A DNA stretch of 64,000 bases from Amorphus orientalis (GTDB lineage: Bacteria > Pseudomonadota > Alphaproteobacteria > Rhizobiales > Amorphaceae). Shown here in pieces: positions 9,418 through 18,071 of this stretch. Where the stretch lies: assembly GCF_030814015.1 (NCBI RefSeq), contig NZ_JAUSUL010000003.1, positions 124,001 through 188,000 of the forward strand, given 5' to 3'. Numbering within the stretch: position 1 is the stretch's first letter; each line of letters opens with the position of its first letter. The position numbers and the translations under genes were made by a program. Below the pieces are notes generated by a model. It saw only the letters and a list, made by a program, of their open reading frames with translations. It was not told the origin of the DNA and did not search any database.

Positions 9418-9502
9418 GGGGAAAGTTTCGAAAAGCGAACGGGGCGTCAGCTTCCCGAAAGCTTCACGGCGTCGCCATCGGACATAGCGCCGATCGCCCT
9501 GG

Positions 9503-10459
9503 TCACGACGCCGCCAGCGCCCAGGGCCAGCGACCGTCAGCGGTCTCGGGGATCGCGGCCGGGTCGAGCCGGTCCCAGTCGGCGAACCGGTTGCGGAACC
9601 AGGTTTCCTGGCGCTTGGCGTAGCGCGCACTGTCGGCGACCGCCCGATCGCGCGCGCCCTCCAGGGACAGAAGCCCCATGGAATGGGCCAGCAGCGGCGC
9701 AACCCCGATCGCCTTCATCGCCGGCAGCGCCGGGTCGAGGTCGAGCCTGTCGAGCGCCTTGACCTCCTCCCGCGCGCCTTCTTCCAGCATCTGGGAGAAG
9801 CGTGTCTCGATCCTCACCCGCAGATCCGCCCGATCCGGCGCGAGCACGACCTTGTGGCACCGGGCCGGATCCAGACGCGGCGGAGCCGCCTCGGCCTGCC
9901 AGTCCGCCAGCGACCGGCCGGTGGCTTCCATCACCTCGAGCGCGCGGACGATCCGCTGCGGATCGCTCGGCCTCAACCGCTCCGCCATCACCGGGTCGCG
10001 CTCCCTGAGGGTCTCGTGCAGCGCGGCACCGCCATCGGCCCGGCCCCGCGCCCGCCAGTAGCTTCTGATCGCCTCGGGGATCTCCGGCACCTCGCTCAAC
10101 CCGGTCACGAGCGCGGTGAAGTAGAGCCCCGTCCCGCCGACGATGATCGGCGTCCTGCCGGTCTGGTCGGCCTCGGCGAGCACGCCGTCCACGTCCGCCA
10201 GCCAGCGAGCCACGGAGTAGGCCTCGGCGGCGGAAACGTGACCGTAGAGCCGGTGGGGCCGCGCGGCTTCCTCCTCAGCGCTCGGACGCGCCGTCAAGAT
10301 CCGGAGCTCCCGGTAGACCTGCATGGAATCGGCGTTGACGATGACCCCGCCAAGGGCGTCGGCGAGCCGGGCGGCCAGCGCCGACTTGCCGCTCGCGGTC
10401 GGCCCGGCTATCAAGACCGCCTTCGCTTCCCCCCGTCCCGGACCGGTGCTTTTCTCCAC
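9503..10459 (-). CDS. miaA: tRNA dimethylallyltransferase
   Basis: A 318-residue enzyme transferring the dimethylallyl group to A37 of tRNAs that read codons beginning with U. The P-loop GPTASGKSA near the N-terminus and NADSMQVYREL right after it are typical, as are GGTGLYFTALV and RDPQRIVRALEV-type sequence (SDPQRIVRALEVMEATG). The GTG start at 10459 is chosen because GAGG lies six bases before it and homology begins about 12 residues later. The frame continues upstream only through serB antisense sequence. One base separates it from the divergent serB start. Confidence 0.93.
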   Translation of the reverse strand: MEKSTGPGRGEAKAVLIAGPTASGKSALAARLADALGGVIVNADSMQVYRELRILTARPSAEEEAARPHRLYGHVSAAEAYSVARWLADVDGVLAEADQTGRTPIIVGGTGLYFTALVTGLSEVPEIPEAIRSYWRARGRADGGAALHETLRERDPVMAERLRPSDPQRIVRALEVMEATGRSLADWQAEAAPPRLDPARCHKVVLAPDRADLRVRIETRFSQMLEEGAREEVKALDRLDLDPALPAMKAIGVAPLLAHSMGLLSLEGARDRAVADSARYAKRQETWFRNRFADWDRLDPAAIPETADGRWPWALAAS

Positions 10460-10460
10460 G

Positions 10461-11354
10461 ATGGACCTCGTCGCAACCCTGATCGCCGCGCCGGCCGAGC
10501 CGGCTGTCGATACCGCCGCGATCGCCCTGATCCAGCGCATATTGCCGGAGGCCGACCTGGCGGTGCTGGCCGACAACGTGGCGGTGGATCTCGCCTTTGT
10601 CGACCCGTCCGACCGCTCCGCCCGGGACTGGCAGGACGAGCTGCGCGCCATTCTCGGCGAGCGCCCGATCGACGTGGTTGTGCAGACGCCGGTCGCCCGC
10701 CGCAAGCGGCTCCTGATCGCCGACATGGACTCCACCCTGATCGGCCAGGAGTGCATCGACGAACTCGCCGACGCGCTCGGCATCAAGTCCGCCATCGCCG
10801 GGATTACCGAACGGGCGATGCGCGGCGAGATCGAGTTCGAGCCGGCGCTGCGCGAGCGCGTCTCGCTTCTGAAGGGGCTGCCGATCTCGGTGGTGGACGA
10901 GGTGCTGGCCGAGCGGATCACACTCACGCCGGGCGCACGCGCCCTGGTCCAGACCATGAAGGCGCACGGGGCCTACTCGTCGCTCGTGTCCGGCGGCTTC
11001 ACCGTCTTTTCCGGGCCGATCCGCGAGCGGCTCGGCATCGACGAGCACCAGTCCAACATCCTCCATGTCGCCGACGACAAGGTGACCGGCACGGTGGCCG
11101 AACCCATTCTCGGGCGCGACGCCAAGCGCGCGCGGCTGGAGGAGCTGATCGTCGAGCTCGACATTCCCCGCTCCGACACCCTGGCCGTCGGCGACGGCGC
11201 CAATGACCTGGCCATGCTCGACGGCGCCGGCCTTGGCGTCGCCTTCCATGCCAAGCCCAAGGTCGCCGAAGCGGCGGACGTCCGCATCGATCACGGCGAC
11301 CTGAGTGCTCTGCTCTATCTCCAGGGCTATGGCGCGGCCGACATCGTGGAGTGA
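10461..11354 (+). CDS. serB: Phosphoserine phosphatase
   Basis: A 297-residue HAD-family phosphatase performing the last step of serine synthesis. The N-terminal ~80 residues form the regulatory part that begins MDLVATLIAAP in this family. The catalytic domain has DMDST (88-92) with the nucleophile and acid/base Asp pair, followed by GQECIDELAD, SGGFTVF and GDGANDLAML. The ATG at 10461 agrees with the conserved N-terminus. Only one base lies between this start and the divergent miaA start, so its promoter must lie inside miaA. Confidence 0.95.
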   Translation: MDLVATLIAAPAEPAVDTAAIALIQRILPEADLAVLADNVAVDLAFVDPSDRSARDWQDELRAILGERPIDVVVQTPVARRKRLLIADMDSTLIGQECIDELADALGIKSAIAGITERAMRGEIEFEPALRERVSLLKGLPISVVDEVLAERITLTPGARALVQTMKAHGAYSSLVSGGFTVFSGPIRERLGIDEHQSNILHVADDKVTGTVAEPILGRDAKRARLEELIVELDIPRSDTLAVGDGANDLAMLDGAGLGVAFHAKPKVAEAADVRIDHGDLSALLYLQGYGAADIVE

Positions 11355-11486
11355 CCCGCCGGCGCCGGCCGCGGCCTCTTTGGCGTTGCGGCGGGTGAGG
11401 CGATCGGAGACAACGGAGCGTGACACCGACGCGGGGCGCAGGGGCGCGGCCCGTTCGGTCCATCCTCCGCCGGGGCATCCAGACGC

Positions 11487-13361
11487 ATGACGGGAACGGG
11501 CACCGACACCGCCACATCGCGACGGCTCCTGGTGGTCGGCGCGCTCGGCATCGTCTTCGGCGACATCGGCACCAGCCCGCTCTATTCGCTGCGCGAAGCG
11601 GTGCTCGCCGCCGGCCATCTCCCGCCGGAGATCGCGGTCCCGGGAGTGCTGTCCCTGATCACCTGGGCGATCGTTCTGGCCATCGCCGTCAAATATGTCG
11701 GCCTGGTGCTCCGGGTCGACAACGAGGGCGAGGGTGGCATCCTGGCGCTGGCGACGCTGCTCGGCGTCCATTCTGTCCGGAAGCGATGGCAGATCGGCCT
11801 CCTGATGGCCGCCCTTCTCGGCGCGGCCATGCTGTTCGGCGACGGCATCATCACCCCGGCGATCTCCGTCCTGTCGGCCATCGAGGGGCTGAAGCTCGCC
11901 GCCCCCTCGCTGGATCCCTACGTCGTCCCGATCACGGTCGTCGTGCTGGCCGCCCTGTTTCTCGCCCAGCGCGCCGGCACCCACCGGATCGGCGGCCTGT
12001 TCGGTCCGATCATGCTGATCTGGTTCGTCGTCCTCGGCGCGCTCGGGGTCTACGGCATCCTCGGCAATCCGCAGGTGCTCACGGCCCTGTCGCCGCACCA
12101 CTGCCTGGTTCTGATGATGCACGATCCGGTGCGCGCGCTGGTGGTGCTTTCGGCGGTGTTTCTGGCGATCACCGGCGGCGAGGCACTCTACGCCGATCTC
12201 GGCCAGTTCGGCCGCAAGGCGATCGCCCGGGCCTGGTACTTCATCGCCATGCCGGGACTCCTCCTCAACTATTACGGCCAGGGCGCCCTCATCCTCGACA
12301 GCCCGGAGACGCTTTCGAACCCGTTCTATTCGCTGGCGCCGCATGCCATCCGCATTCCGCTGCTGCTGCTTGCCACCGCGGCCACGGTCATCGCCTCCCA
12401 GGCCGTCATCACCGGCGTGATGAGCCTCGCGCGTCAGGCAATGGAGATCGGGTTCATGGTGCCGCTGCGCACCATCCACACCGCGGCCGAGCATGAGAGC
12501 CACATCTATCTGCCGGCGGTGAACCTCTTTCTGGGCGTGCTGTCCATTCTCGTGGTGGTCGGCTTCGGCTCGTCGACGGCGCTGGCCGGCGCGTACGGCC
12601 TCGCCGTGTCCACGGCCATGATCACGACGACGGTGCTTTATGCCGCCGCGCTGCTCCACCGGCGAAGCTGGCCGCGTCCGCTGGCGATCGGCGTGGCCGC
12701 CGCGCTGCTCGTGTTCGACCTCGCCTTCTTCGTCGCCAATCTCGGCAAGATCGAGGGCGGCGGCTGGCTGCCGCTGTCGCTGGCCGGCTTCGCGCTTCTG
12801 GTGATGGCATCCTGGCGCGTGGGTGTGCGCCGCACCCGCGCCTGGCTGGAGCCGAACACGGTGCCGCTCAGCCAGTTCGCAGCAAAGGAAGCCAAAGAGA
12901 CCGCCAACATCGACCGGCCGGCGGTGGTCCTGACCCGCAGCGCGGAGAGCACGCCGACCACCCTCGTCCTGCTGGACAAGCTGCTCGGGACGACCTTCGC
13001 CCGCTCCGTCGTCGTGACCGTCAGCGTGCTGGGCCGCCCCCGGGTGACCGGCGCCGAGCAGGTGCGCACCACGCCGCTGGAGGGCGGGATGCTGCTCCTG
13101 GAGGTGTCGGTCGGCTACATGCAGCGGATCAACCTGCCCGCGCTCATCGGCCCGGCGCTCAAGGAAAACGGCATCAACTCCGAAGAGGTGGTCTACGTTG
13201 TCGGCTTCGAACGCCCCGTCGCGCCGGCCCATATCCGGCGGCCGGGCGACGTTCTGGCCAAGTTCTTCGCGGTGCTGGCCCGCTTCATGGAACGCACCGT
13301 GGACCGCTTCGAGCTGCCCCGCCGGCGCACCCTGGAAGTCGGCGTGCCGATCCATCTGTGA
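11487..13361 (+). CDS. kup: Potassium uptake protein, Kup/HAK/KUP family
   Basis: A 624-residue inner-membrane K+/H+ symporter with about twelve hydrophobic segments in the first ~440 residues and a hydrophilic cytoplasmic C-terminal domain. The family signature GDIGTSPLYSLRE (25-37) is followed by LFGDGIITPAISVLSAIEG and GGEALYADLGQFGRKAI. Length is typical for alphaproteobacterial Kup. The gene stands alone between serB (132-base gap) and ettA (151-base gap). Confidence 0.95.
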   Translation: MTGTGTDTATSRRLLVVGALGIVFGDIGTSPLYSLREAVLAAGHLPPEIAVPGVLSLITWAIVLAIAVKYVGLVLRVDNEGEGGILALATLLGVHSVRKRWQIGLLMAALLGAAMLFGDGIITPAISVLSAIEGLKLAAPSLDPYVVPITVVVLAALFLAQRAGTHRIGGLFGPIMLIWFVVLGALGVYGILGNPQVLTALSPHHCLVLMMHDPVRALVVLSAVFLAITGGEALYADLGQFGRKAIARAWYFIAMPGLLLNYYGQGALILDSPETLSNPFYSLAPHAIRIPLLLLATAATVIASQAVITGVMSLARQAMEIGFMVPLRTIHTAAEHESHIYLPAVNLFLGVLSILVVVGFGSSTALAGAYGLAVSTAMITTTVLYAAALLHRRSWPRPLAIGVAAALLVFDLAFFVANLGKIEGGGWLPLSLAGFALLVMASWRVGVRRTRAWLEPNTVPLSQFAAKEAKETANIDRPAVVLTRSAESTPTTLVLLDKLLGTTFARSVVVTVSVLGRPRVTGAEQVRTTPLEGGMLLLEVSVGYMQRINLPALIGPALKENGINSEEVVYVVGFERPVAPAHIRRPGDVLAKFFAVLARFMERTVDRFELPRRRTLEVGVPIHL

Positions 13362-13512
13362 CGCGGGATCCGGCCGCCGCCCACCTACCCAATTGAAGCC
13401 GGCCGGCCGCTCGCGTAGAACACCCGCAAAGATCGCGACGTTTCTCTCCTGAAACGCCGCACTGGACGACCGCCCGTGCTTGCGGGCCGAACCTCCGTTT
13501 CACAGGAAATCC

Positions 13513-15168
13513 ATGGCACGCCAGTTCATCTACCACATGCAGGGCCTGTCGAAGGCGTATTCCGGCGGCAAGAAGGTGCTGGACGGCATCCATCTGTCCT
13601 TCTACCCGGACGCCAAGATCGGCGTTCTGGGCCCGAACGGTTCGGGTAAGTCGACGCTGCTGCGCATCATGGCCGGCATCGACACCGAGTACACCGGCGA
13701 CGGCTGGGTCGCGGAAGGTGCCCGCGTGGGCTATCTCGCCCAGGAGCCGGAGCTGGACGAAAGCCGCACGGTGCGCGAGAACGTCATGGACGGTGTCGCC
13801 GCCAAGCAGGCGATCCTGGAGCGCTACAACGAACTCGCCATGAACTACTCCGAGGAGACCGCCGACGAGATGGCGAAGCTCCAGGACGAGATCGACAGCC
13901 AGAACCTCTGGGACCTGGACAGCCAGGTCGATCAGGCGATGGACGCGCTGCGCTGTCCGCCCGACGACGCCGACGTCTCCAAGCTCTCCGGCGGCGAGAA
14001 GCGCCGCGTGGCGCTGTGCCGGCTGCTGCTCGACCAGCCCGACCTGCTGCTCCTCGACGAGCCGACCAACCATCTCGACGCCGAGACCGTCGCCTGGCTG
14101 GAAAACCATCTGCGCGAATATCCGGGCGCGATCCTGATCGTGACCCACGATCGCTATTTCCTGGACAACGTGACGGGCTGGATCCTCGAGCTCGACCGCG
14201 GCCGCGGCATTCCCTACGAGGGCAACTACACCGCCTATCTGGAGAAGAAGTCCAAGCGGCTGGAACAGGAGAAGCGGGAATCGGCCGCGGAGAAGCGCGC
14301 TCTCGATCGCGAGCGCGAGTGGATCCAGTCGAGCCCCAAGGCCCGCCAGACCAAGTCCAAGGCGCGTATCCAGGCCTATGACGAGCTGGTGAAGCGCAAC
14401 GATGCCCGCACCCAGTCGTCGGACGCGCAGATCATCATCCCGGCCGGTCCGCGCCTCGGCGACACGGTCATCACCTTCGAGCACCTGTCCAAGGGCTTCG
14501 GCGACCGTCTCCTGATCGACGACCTGACCTTCAAGCTGCCGCCCGGCGGCATCGTCGGTGTCATCGGCCCGAACGGCGCCGGCAAGACCACGCTGTTCCG
14601 GATGATCACCGGCCAGGAGACCCCGGACCAGGGCGAGATCGAGATCGGCGAGACCGTGAAGCTCGGCTATGTCGATCAGTCACGCGATGCGCTGGATGCC
14701 AAAAAGACCGTCTGGGAAGAGATTTCCGGCGGCAACGACGTGATCCAGCTCGGCAAGCGCGAGATGCAGTCGCGGGCCTATGTCGGCGCCTTCAACTTCA
14801 AGGGCGGCGACCAGCAGCAGAAGGTCGGCAACCTGTCGGGCGGACAGCGCAACCGCGTCCATCTGGCCAAGATGCTGAAGTCCGGCGCCAACGTTCTCCT
14901 GCTCGACGAACCGACCAACGATCTCGACACGGAGACGCTGGCGGCGCTGGAAGACGCGCTGGAGGATTTCGCCGGCTGCGCCGTGGTCATCTCGCATGAC
15001 CGCTTCTTCCTCGACCGGCTGGCCACCCACATCCTCTCCTTCGAGGGCGACAGCCACGTGGAGTGGTTCGAGGGCAACTTCGCCGACTACGAGGAGGACA
15101 AGAAGCGCCGCCTCGGACCGGACGCGATCGTGCCGCGACGGGTGAAGTACAAGCGGCTGACGCGGTAG
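13513..15168 (+). CDS. ettA: Energy-dependent translational throttle protein (ABC-F ATPase)
   Basis: A 551-residue soluble ABC-F protein with two ATPase cassettes and no membrane segment. Cassette 1 has [20 protein letters not shown] and [11 protein letters not shown]. Cassette 2 has [20 protein letters not shown] and [11 protein letters not shown]. The arm/linker between them is charged ([20 protein letters not shown]). EttA proteins gate the ribosomal E site in response to the ATP/ADP ratio. The start [10 protein letters not shown] at 13513 matches the family N-terminus and follows CAGGAAAT. Upstream in-frame codons are not conserved. Confidence 0.95.
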   Translation: MARQFIYHMQGLSKAYSGGKKVLDGIHLSFYPDAKIGVLGPNGSGKSTLLRIMAGIDTEYTGDGWVAEGARVGYLAQEPELDESRTVRENVMDGVAAKQAILERYNELAMNYSEETADEMAKLQDEIDSQNLWDLDSQVDQAMDALRCPPDDADVSKLSGGEKRRVALCRLLLDQPDLLLLDEPTNHLDAETVAWLENHLREYPGAILIVTHDRYFLDNVTGWILELDRGRGIPYEGNYTAYLEKKSKRLEQEKRESAAEKRALDREREWIQSSPKARQTKSKARIQAYDELVKRNDARTQSSDAQIIIPAGPRLGDTVITFEHLSKGFGDRLLIDDLTFKLPPGGIVGVIGPNGAGKTTLFRMITGQETPDQGEIEIGETVKLGYVDQSRDALDAKKTVWEEISGGNDVIQLGKREMQSRAYVGAFNFKGGDQQQKVGNLSGGQRNRVHLAKMLKSGANVLLLDEPTNDLDTETLAALEDALEDFAGCAVVISHDRFFLDRLATHILSFEGDSHVEWFEGNFADYEEDKKRRLGPDAIVPRRVKYKRLTR

Positions 15169-15177
15169 CGTTTTTTG

Positions 15178-15540
15178 TCCCTCACGCCGGGTGCGCTGAC
15201 GCGCACCGGCTCCGGGTGGGCGGCCTGTCCGGCCGGCGTGCAGTCGCACGCTGACGAGCCCCCCGGGAAAAGAGGGAACCGGTTCAGCGGCCGGTTTCCC
15301 CAAACTCCGCTCATGCCGGCGAAAGCCGGCATCCAGGGCGACACGACGGGCCGCGTTTTCTTTCATCCCTCACGCCGAGTGCGCTGAGGCGCACCGGCTC
15401 CGGGCGGGCGGCCTGTTCTTTCATCCCGATCGCTCCGCTCCGCGCCTCTTGCCCGGCCGGCACGCGGTCGCGCGCTGACGGGCCAGCAAAGCAGCTGCAT
15501 CCGGGAACCGGTCGTCCGTCCGGTTCTCCGAACGCTCAAG
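15178..15540. repeat. Intergenic GC-rich repeat block, two related copies
   Basis: The 375-base gap between ettA and the GST gene has no credible gene. A 51-base unit at 15178-15228 recurs at 15366-15416 with three mismatches (TCCCTCACGCCG/A then GTGCGCTGA and GCGCACCGGCTCCGGG). Each copy is followed by a more diverged tail containing GCGGTCGCGCGCTGAC-like sequence and GGGAACCGGT. Between the copies, 15313-15332 is a perfect 8-bp stem closed by GAAA (ATGCCGGC-GAAA-GCCGGCAT). Related tail sequence occurs at 53492-53668, so this is a dispersed REP-like element family. Confidence 0.75.
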
Positions 15541-15543
15541 GCC

Positions 15544-16182
15544 TCACGCCTCCGCGAGAAGGCTCTCCGGATCGGTCGCTTTCACGCTGTAGCGCCGCCC
15601 CATCCGCTCCAGAAAATCCATCAGCGCCGGCCGGGCCTCGATCATCGGCCGGCCATGCGGGCTCTCGCGAACATAGGCGAGTATCGGATAGGCGTTGAGA
15701 TCGGCATAGCTGAGCTCGGGACCGGCCAGCCAGCCGGTTTCCCGAAGCGCCCGGTCGACGACGCCGATGTGATGATCCATAGCCGGCAAAAGAGCCTCGA
15801 TCACCTCACGGTCCGGCAGGCCGTTCTCGCCGGAGGGAAACAGCAGTTCCATGTAGTAGCGGCGCATGAGGACGGGGTCGATCGTGGTGTTGACGAACGA
15901 GATCCACTCCTCCGCCCGCGCCCTGAGGACCGGATGCCGCGGAAACAGCGGCGGCCCTTCGAACATGTCGTCGATGTAGCCGACGATCGCGCGGGATTCG
16001 CACAGCACGAGGTCGCCGTGCCGCATCACCGGGATCTTGCCGAAGGGATGCAGGGCCAGGGCCTCTCCCTCCTGGGGCGGCACCGGGCGAAGCCGGTAGG
16101 TGATCGCCTTTTCCTCAAGCGCGAGCCGAACCGCACGCACGTAAACAGACGGCGCAAACCCGATGATCTCGACCACGCTCAT
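15544..16182 (-). CDS. Glutathione S-transferase family protein
   Basis: A 212-residue protein with the two-domain GST layout. The N-terminal thioredoxin-like half contains FAPSVYVRAVRLALEEKAITYRL, the cis-Pro segment GKIPVMRHGDLVL and the glutathione-contacting ESRAI. The helical C-terminal half contains LSYADLNAYPILAYV. The substrate is unknown. The start at 16182 is supported by a run GGGGGGAG just upstream on the coding strand. Its 3' end faces the repeat block. Confidence 0.85.
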   Translation of the reverse strand: MSVVEIIGFAPSVYVRAVRLALEEKAITYRLRPVPPQEGEALALHPFGKIPVMRHGDLVLCESRAIVGYIDDMFEGPPLFPRHPVLRARAEEWISFVNTTIDPVLMRRYYMELLFPSGENGLPDREVIEALLPAMDHHIGVVDRALRETGWLAGPELSYADLNAYPILAYVRESPHGRPMIEARPALMDFLERMGRRYSVKATDPESLLAEA

Positions 16183-16357
16183 ATGCTCCCCCCCTGCAGC
16201 AACCGTCCCGTGCCCGGGCAGTCCATTAGACGGCAAACGACTGCCCCCGATCAACCTCGGGTAAGCCTGTTTCGACCGTGACCGTTCGAGATGATCGGTC
16301 GAAGACGACTGCCCGGATCCCACAACGCGCAGGAGCGTCCGCCCCTGCGGACCGCCC

Positions 16358-16855
16358 TCACCCGCGCGGCGGCAACGGATTGGGGCGGGTCTCATACCAC
16401 CCGACCCTTGCCTCTGGCTTGGCATCGACCGACGCGAAATAGGGCTTGATGTCGAGGAGCGGCGTTCCGTCCAGACAATCGATGCCGGTCACCGTCAGGC
16501 CGTCGGCGTGAACCGAGACGATCTGAGAGACCGAAAGCCCGATCGGGTTCGGCCGGACTGGTGCCCGGGTCGCGAACACCCCGTGCGCCCTTGTGTCTGT
16601 CGGGGGCACGATCTCGACGATGTCGCGCCGGGCCTGGTGCAGCCAGTAGAGCAAGATGACATGGCTGATGGTATCGAGTGACCCCAGTCCGGGCCGGTAA
16701 GGAGCCTCGAGCACGATCCGCGCCGTGGCCTCGCTTTCGCTTGCATTGCGGGGACACGAAGACCGGTCCCGCCAGGGCGTGTGGATCCGTCCGATGAAGA
16801 CGAGACCGGCGTCGCAGGAATTGTCCTCGTCGCCAGACCGTTCGACCACATCCAT
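16358..16855 (-). CDS. trmO: TrmO/TsaA family tRNA m6t6A37 methyltransferase
   Basis: A 165-residue beta-barrel SAM-dependent enzyme expected to N6-methylate t6A37 in tRNA-Thr. Evidence: GRIHTPWRDRSSCPRN near the N-terminus, the hydrophobic LLYWLHQARRD segment, and the SAM-binding signature RAPVRPNPIGLSVSQIV with GIDCLDGTPLLDIKPY. It is shorter than E. coli TrmO because it lacks the C-terminal extension, like many TsaA-domain proteins. The start at 16855 is preceded by GGGGAGA. In-frame upstream sequence runs into the BA14K gene in another frame. Confidence 0.85.
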   Translation of the reverse strand: MDVVERSGDEDNSCDAGLVFIGRIHTPWRDRSSCPRNASESEATARIVLEAPYRPGLGSLDTISHVILLYWLHQARRDIVEIVPPTDTRAHGVFATRAPVRPNPIGLSVSQIVSVHADGLTVTGIDCLDGTPLLDIKPYFASVDAKPEARVGWYETRPNPLPPRG

Positions 16856-16994
16856 TGCACCGTCTCCCCAAAACCGTTCCGACCGGCAGGACCCTATCCG
16901 ACCGGGAGACGTTCGGCGCCCGGACAGGTCTGGCCCACCGCTGCCGTCGCTCCTGCGGATCGACGGCAGCGGAACGGTCCGCAAACCGCCCCGG

Positions 16995-17327
16995 TCAGCG
17001 GCAGAAATGATACCGGCCATCGTAGCCGACGAACATGCCGGTATCGGGATTGAACGACCGGTAGCGCGCATCGCAGTAGGCGTACCAGGCCGGAGACCAG
17101 GGCGCCGGACGGCCCCGGTAGCCGGTGTCTTCGTAGATGGTGACAGTGCGGGGCTGGGCCAGCGCACCGCCGACGATGGCGCCGGTCGCGAAGCCGATCA
17201 CCCCGGCCGCCGCCGCGCCGCCACCGCCTCCGGCCTCCGCCGTCTCGACCGGGGCAGCGGTCAGAACGGCCGCCAACGCGCCCGCTGCGATCAGACCGGA
17301 ACAAGTATTTCGAAATGAACGAACCAT
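16995..17327 (-). CDS. Small exported BA14K family protein
   Basis: A 110-residue protein. The first ~32 residues look like a signal peptide (RSFRNTCSG then an Ala/Leu core ending near ETAEA), followed by a Gly/Ala-rich hydrophobic segment and a C-terminal BA14K-like motif with WYAYCDARYRSFNPDTG and GYDGRYHFC. BA14K proteins are small alphaproteobacterial envelope proteins, first known as Brucella immunoreactive antigens, with reported lectin-like activity. A strong site AAGGAGAA precedes the ATG. Function here is unknown. Confidence 0.8.
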   Translation of the reverse strand: MVRSFRNTCSGLIAAGALAAVLTAAPVETAEAGGGGGAAAAGVIGFATGAIVGGALAQPRTVTIYEDTGYRGRPAPWSPAWYAYCDARYRSFNPDTGMFVGYDGRYHFCR

Positions 17328-17515
17328 AGCTGTTCTCCTTCATCTTCTTTATTCGGGATCAAAGCGAAGTCTGTGCTTCGTCCGATGATCTGAAGATGGC
17401 ATTGCCGAGAACAGAACGAAGTGATGACTGTCACAGGACGGTCGAAAGAAGCACCATCCGGATGGAATGAAACGCCCCATGCGGCAGAAGCGCTGGGAAA
17501 AGGGGTATGACGTTC

Positions 17516-17549
17516 AAAAAAAAAGCGCCGCCGGAAGCCCGACGGCGTT
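17516..17549 (-). terminator. Intrinsic terminator of the cold-shock gene
   Basis: On the minus strand GCCGTCGG, loop GCTT, CCGGCGGC (one G-T pair) is followed by a run of nine T residues (17524-17516). It lies 30 bases after the csp stop codon. Confidence 0.9.
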
Positions 17550-17578
17550 CGCGCGCTAACGATAGCAGGCCGACGGTC

Positions 17579-17791
17579 TCAGGCGAGCTGGATGTTCACC
17601 GCCTGCGGGCCGCGACCGCGACGGTCGTTCTCGACCTCGAACGACACTTTCGTTCCCTCATCCAGCGCCGGCAGACCCGAGCGCTCAAGCGCGGTGATGT
17701 GAACGAACACGTCCTTACCGCCGGCTTCAGGCGTGATGAAGCCAAAACCCCTGGTGGTATTGAAGAATTTCATTGTGCCGTTCTGGCGCAT
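17579..17791 (-). CDS. Cold-shock protein, CspA family
   Basis: A 70-residue single OB-fold nucleic-acid-binding protein. RNP1-like RGFGFI (14-19) and RNP2-like DVFVHI (27-32) are both present. The usual Lys-Trp at the start of strand 1 is Lys-Phe here. Expected to bind single-stranded RNA/DNA and act as an RNA chaperone. GGGAGAGGGA precedes the ATG. It has its own terminator and an unusually long, structured leader, consistent with post-transcriptional control. Confidence 0.93.
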   Translation of the reverse strand: MRQNGTMKFFNTTRGFGFITPEAGGKDVFVHITALERSGLPALDEGTKVSFEVENDRRGRGPQAVNIQLA

Positions 17792-17837
17792 GGGAAGTCC
17801 CTCTCCCGATGGTCAACTGTGATCTCGGCGCATCCAA

Positions 17838-17858
17838 CCGAGATCGGTTCGATCTCGG
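17838..17858 (-). promoter_or_regulatory. Hairpin in the csp 5' leader
   Basis: CCGAGATCG, three bases, then CGATCTCGG: a perfect 9-bp inverted repeat placed 47-67 bases upstream of the csp ATG. A further GATCTCGG half-copy is at 17821-17828 and could compete for pairing. Within a predicted ~155-base leader it may be an RNA thermosensor-like or translation-control element. It could also be a DNA operator. Confidence 0.5.
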
Positions 17859-17952
17859 AAACCTCGGGAAAGCCAGGCTCACCACGCGGGTGTCACGTCT
17901 TAACCAAATCTCCGAGGGCATCTCTTCTCCCCTCGAGACGCCGACACGTTCA

Positions 17953-17981
17953 GATATGCCGTGAATTGACTTGCAACTCAA
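17953..17981 (-). promoter_or_regulatory. Candidate csp promoter
   Basis: On the minus strand TTGAGT (17981-17976), exactly 17 bases, then CATATC (17958-17953). Transcription would begin near 17946 and give a leader of about 155 bases, in line with the long leaders of cold-shock mRNAs. The same segment read on the plus strand also contains TTGACT and could serve the divergent hydrolase gene. Confidence 0.45.
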
Positions 17982-18071
17982 GCGAATTTGGTGGTCTTCG
18001 CCCGGTTGTGCCTGACCGCTGGAGAGTCTAGCAAGGTCTCAACGCGAATTGGAAAGGTTCTTCACCTCGTT

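Larger units (their letters stand above)
9183..9502 (-). promoter_or_regulatory. ilvBH leader/attenuator region
   Basis: This 320-base gap between miaA and ilvB holds, in minus-strand order, a candidate sigma-70 promoter, a ribosome binding site, a leader peptide gene, a 9-bp long-range inverted repeat, an intrinsic terminator and about 70 bases leading to ilvB. The order promoter, short peptide rich in the pathway's end-product amino acids, competing hairpins, terminator, biosynthetic gene is that of classical ribosome-mediated attenuation. The parts are annotated separately. Confidence 0.8.

Noticed and set aside
10275-13355. A 1026-codon minus-strand open frame across serB and kup
   Set aside because: It is antisense to two clearly conserved genes and has shadow-like His/Arg/Gln-rich composition with no motif.
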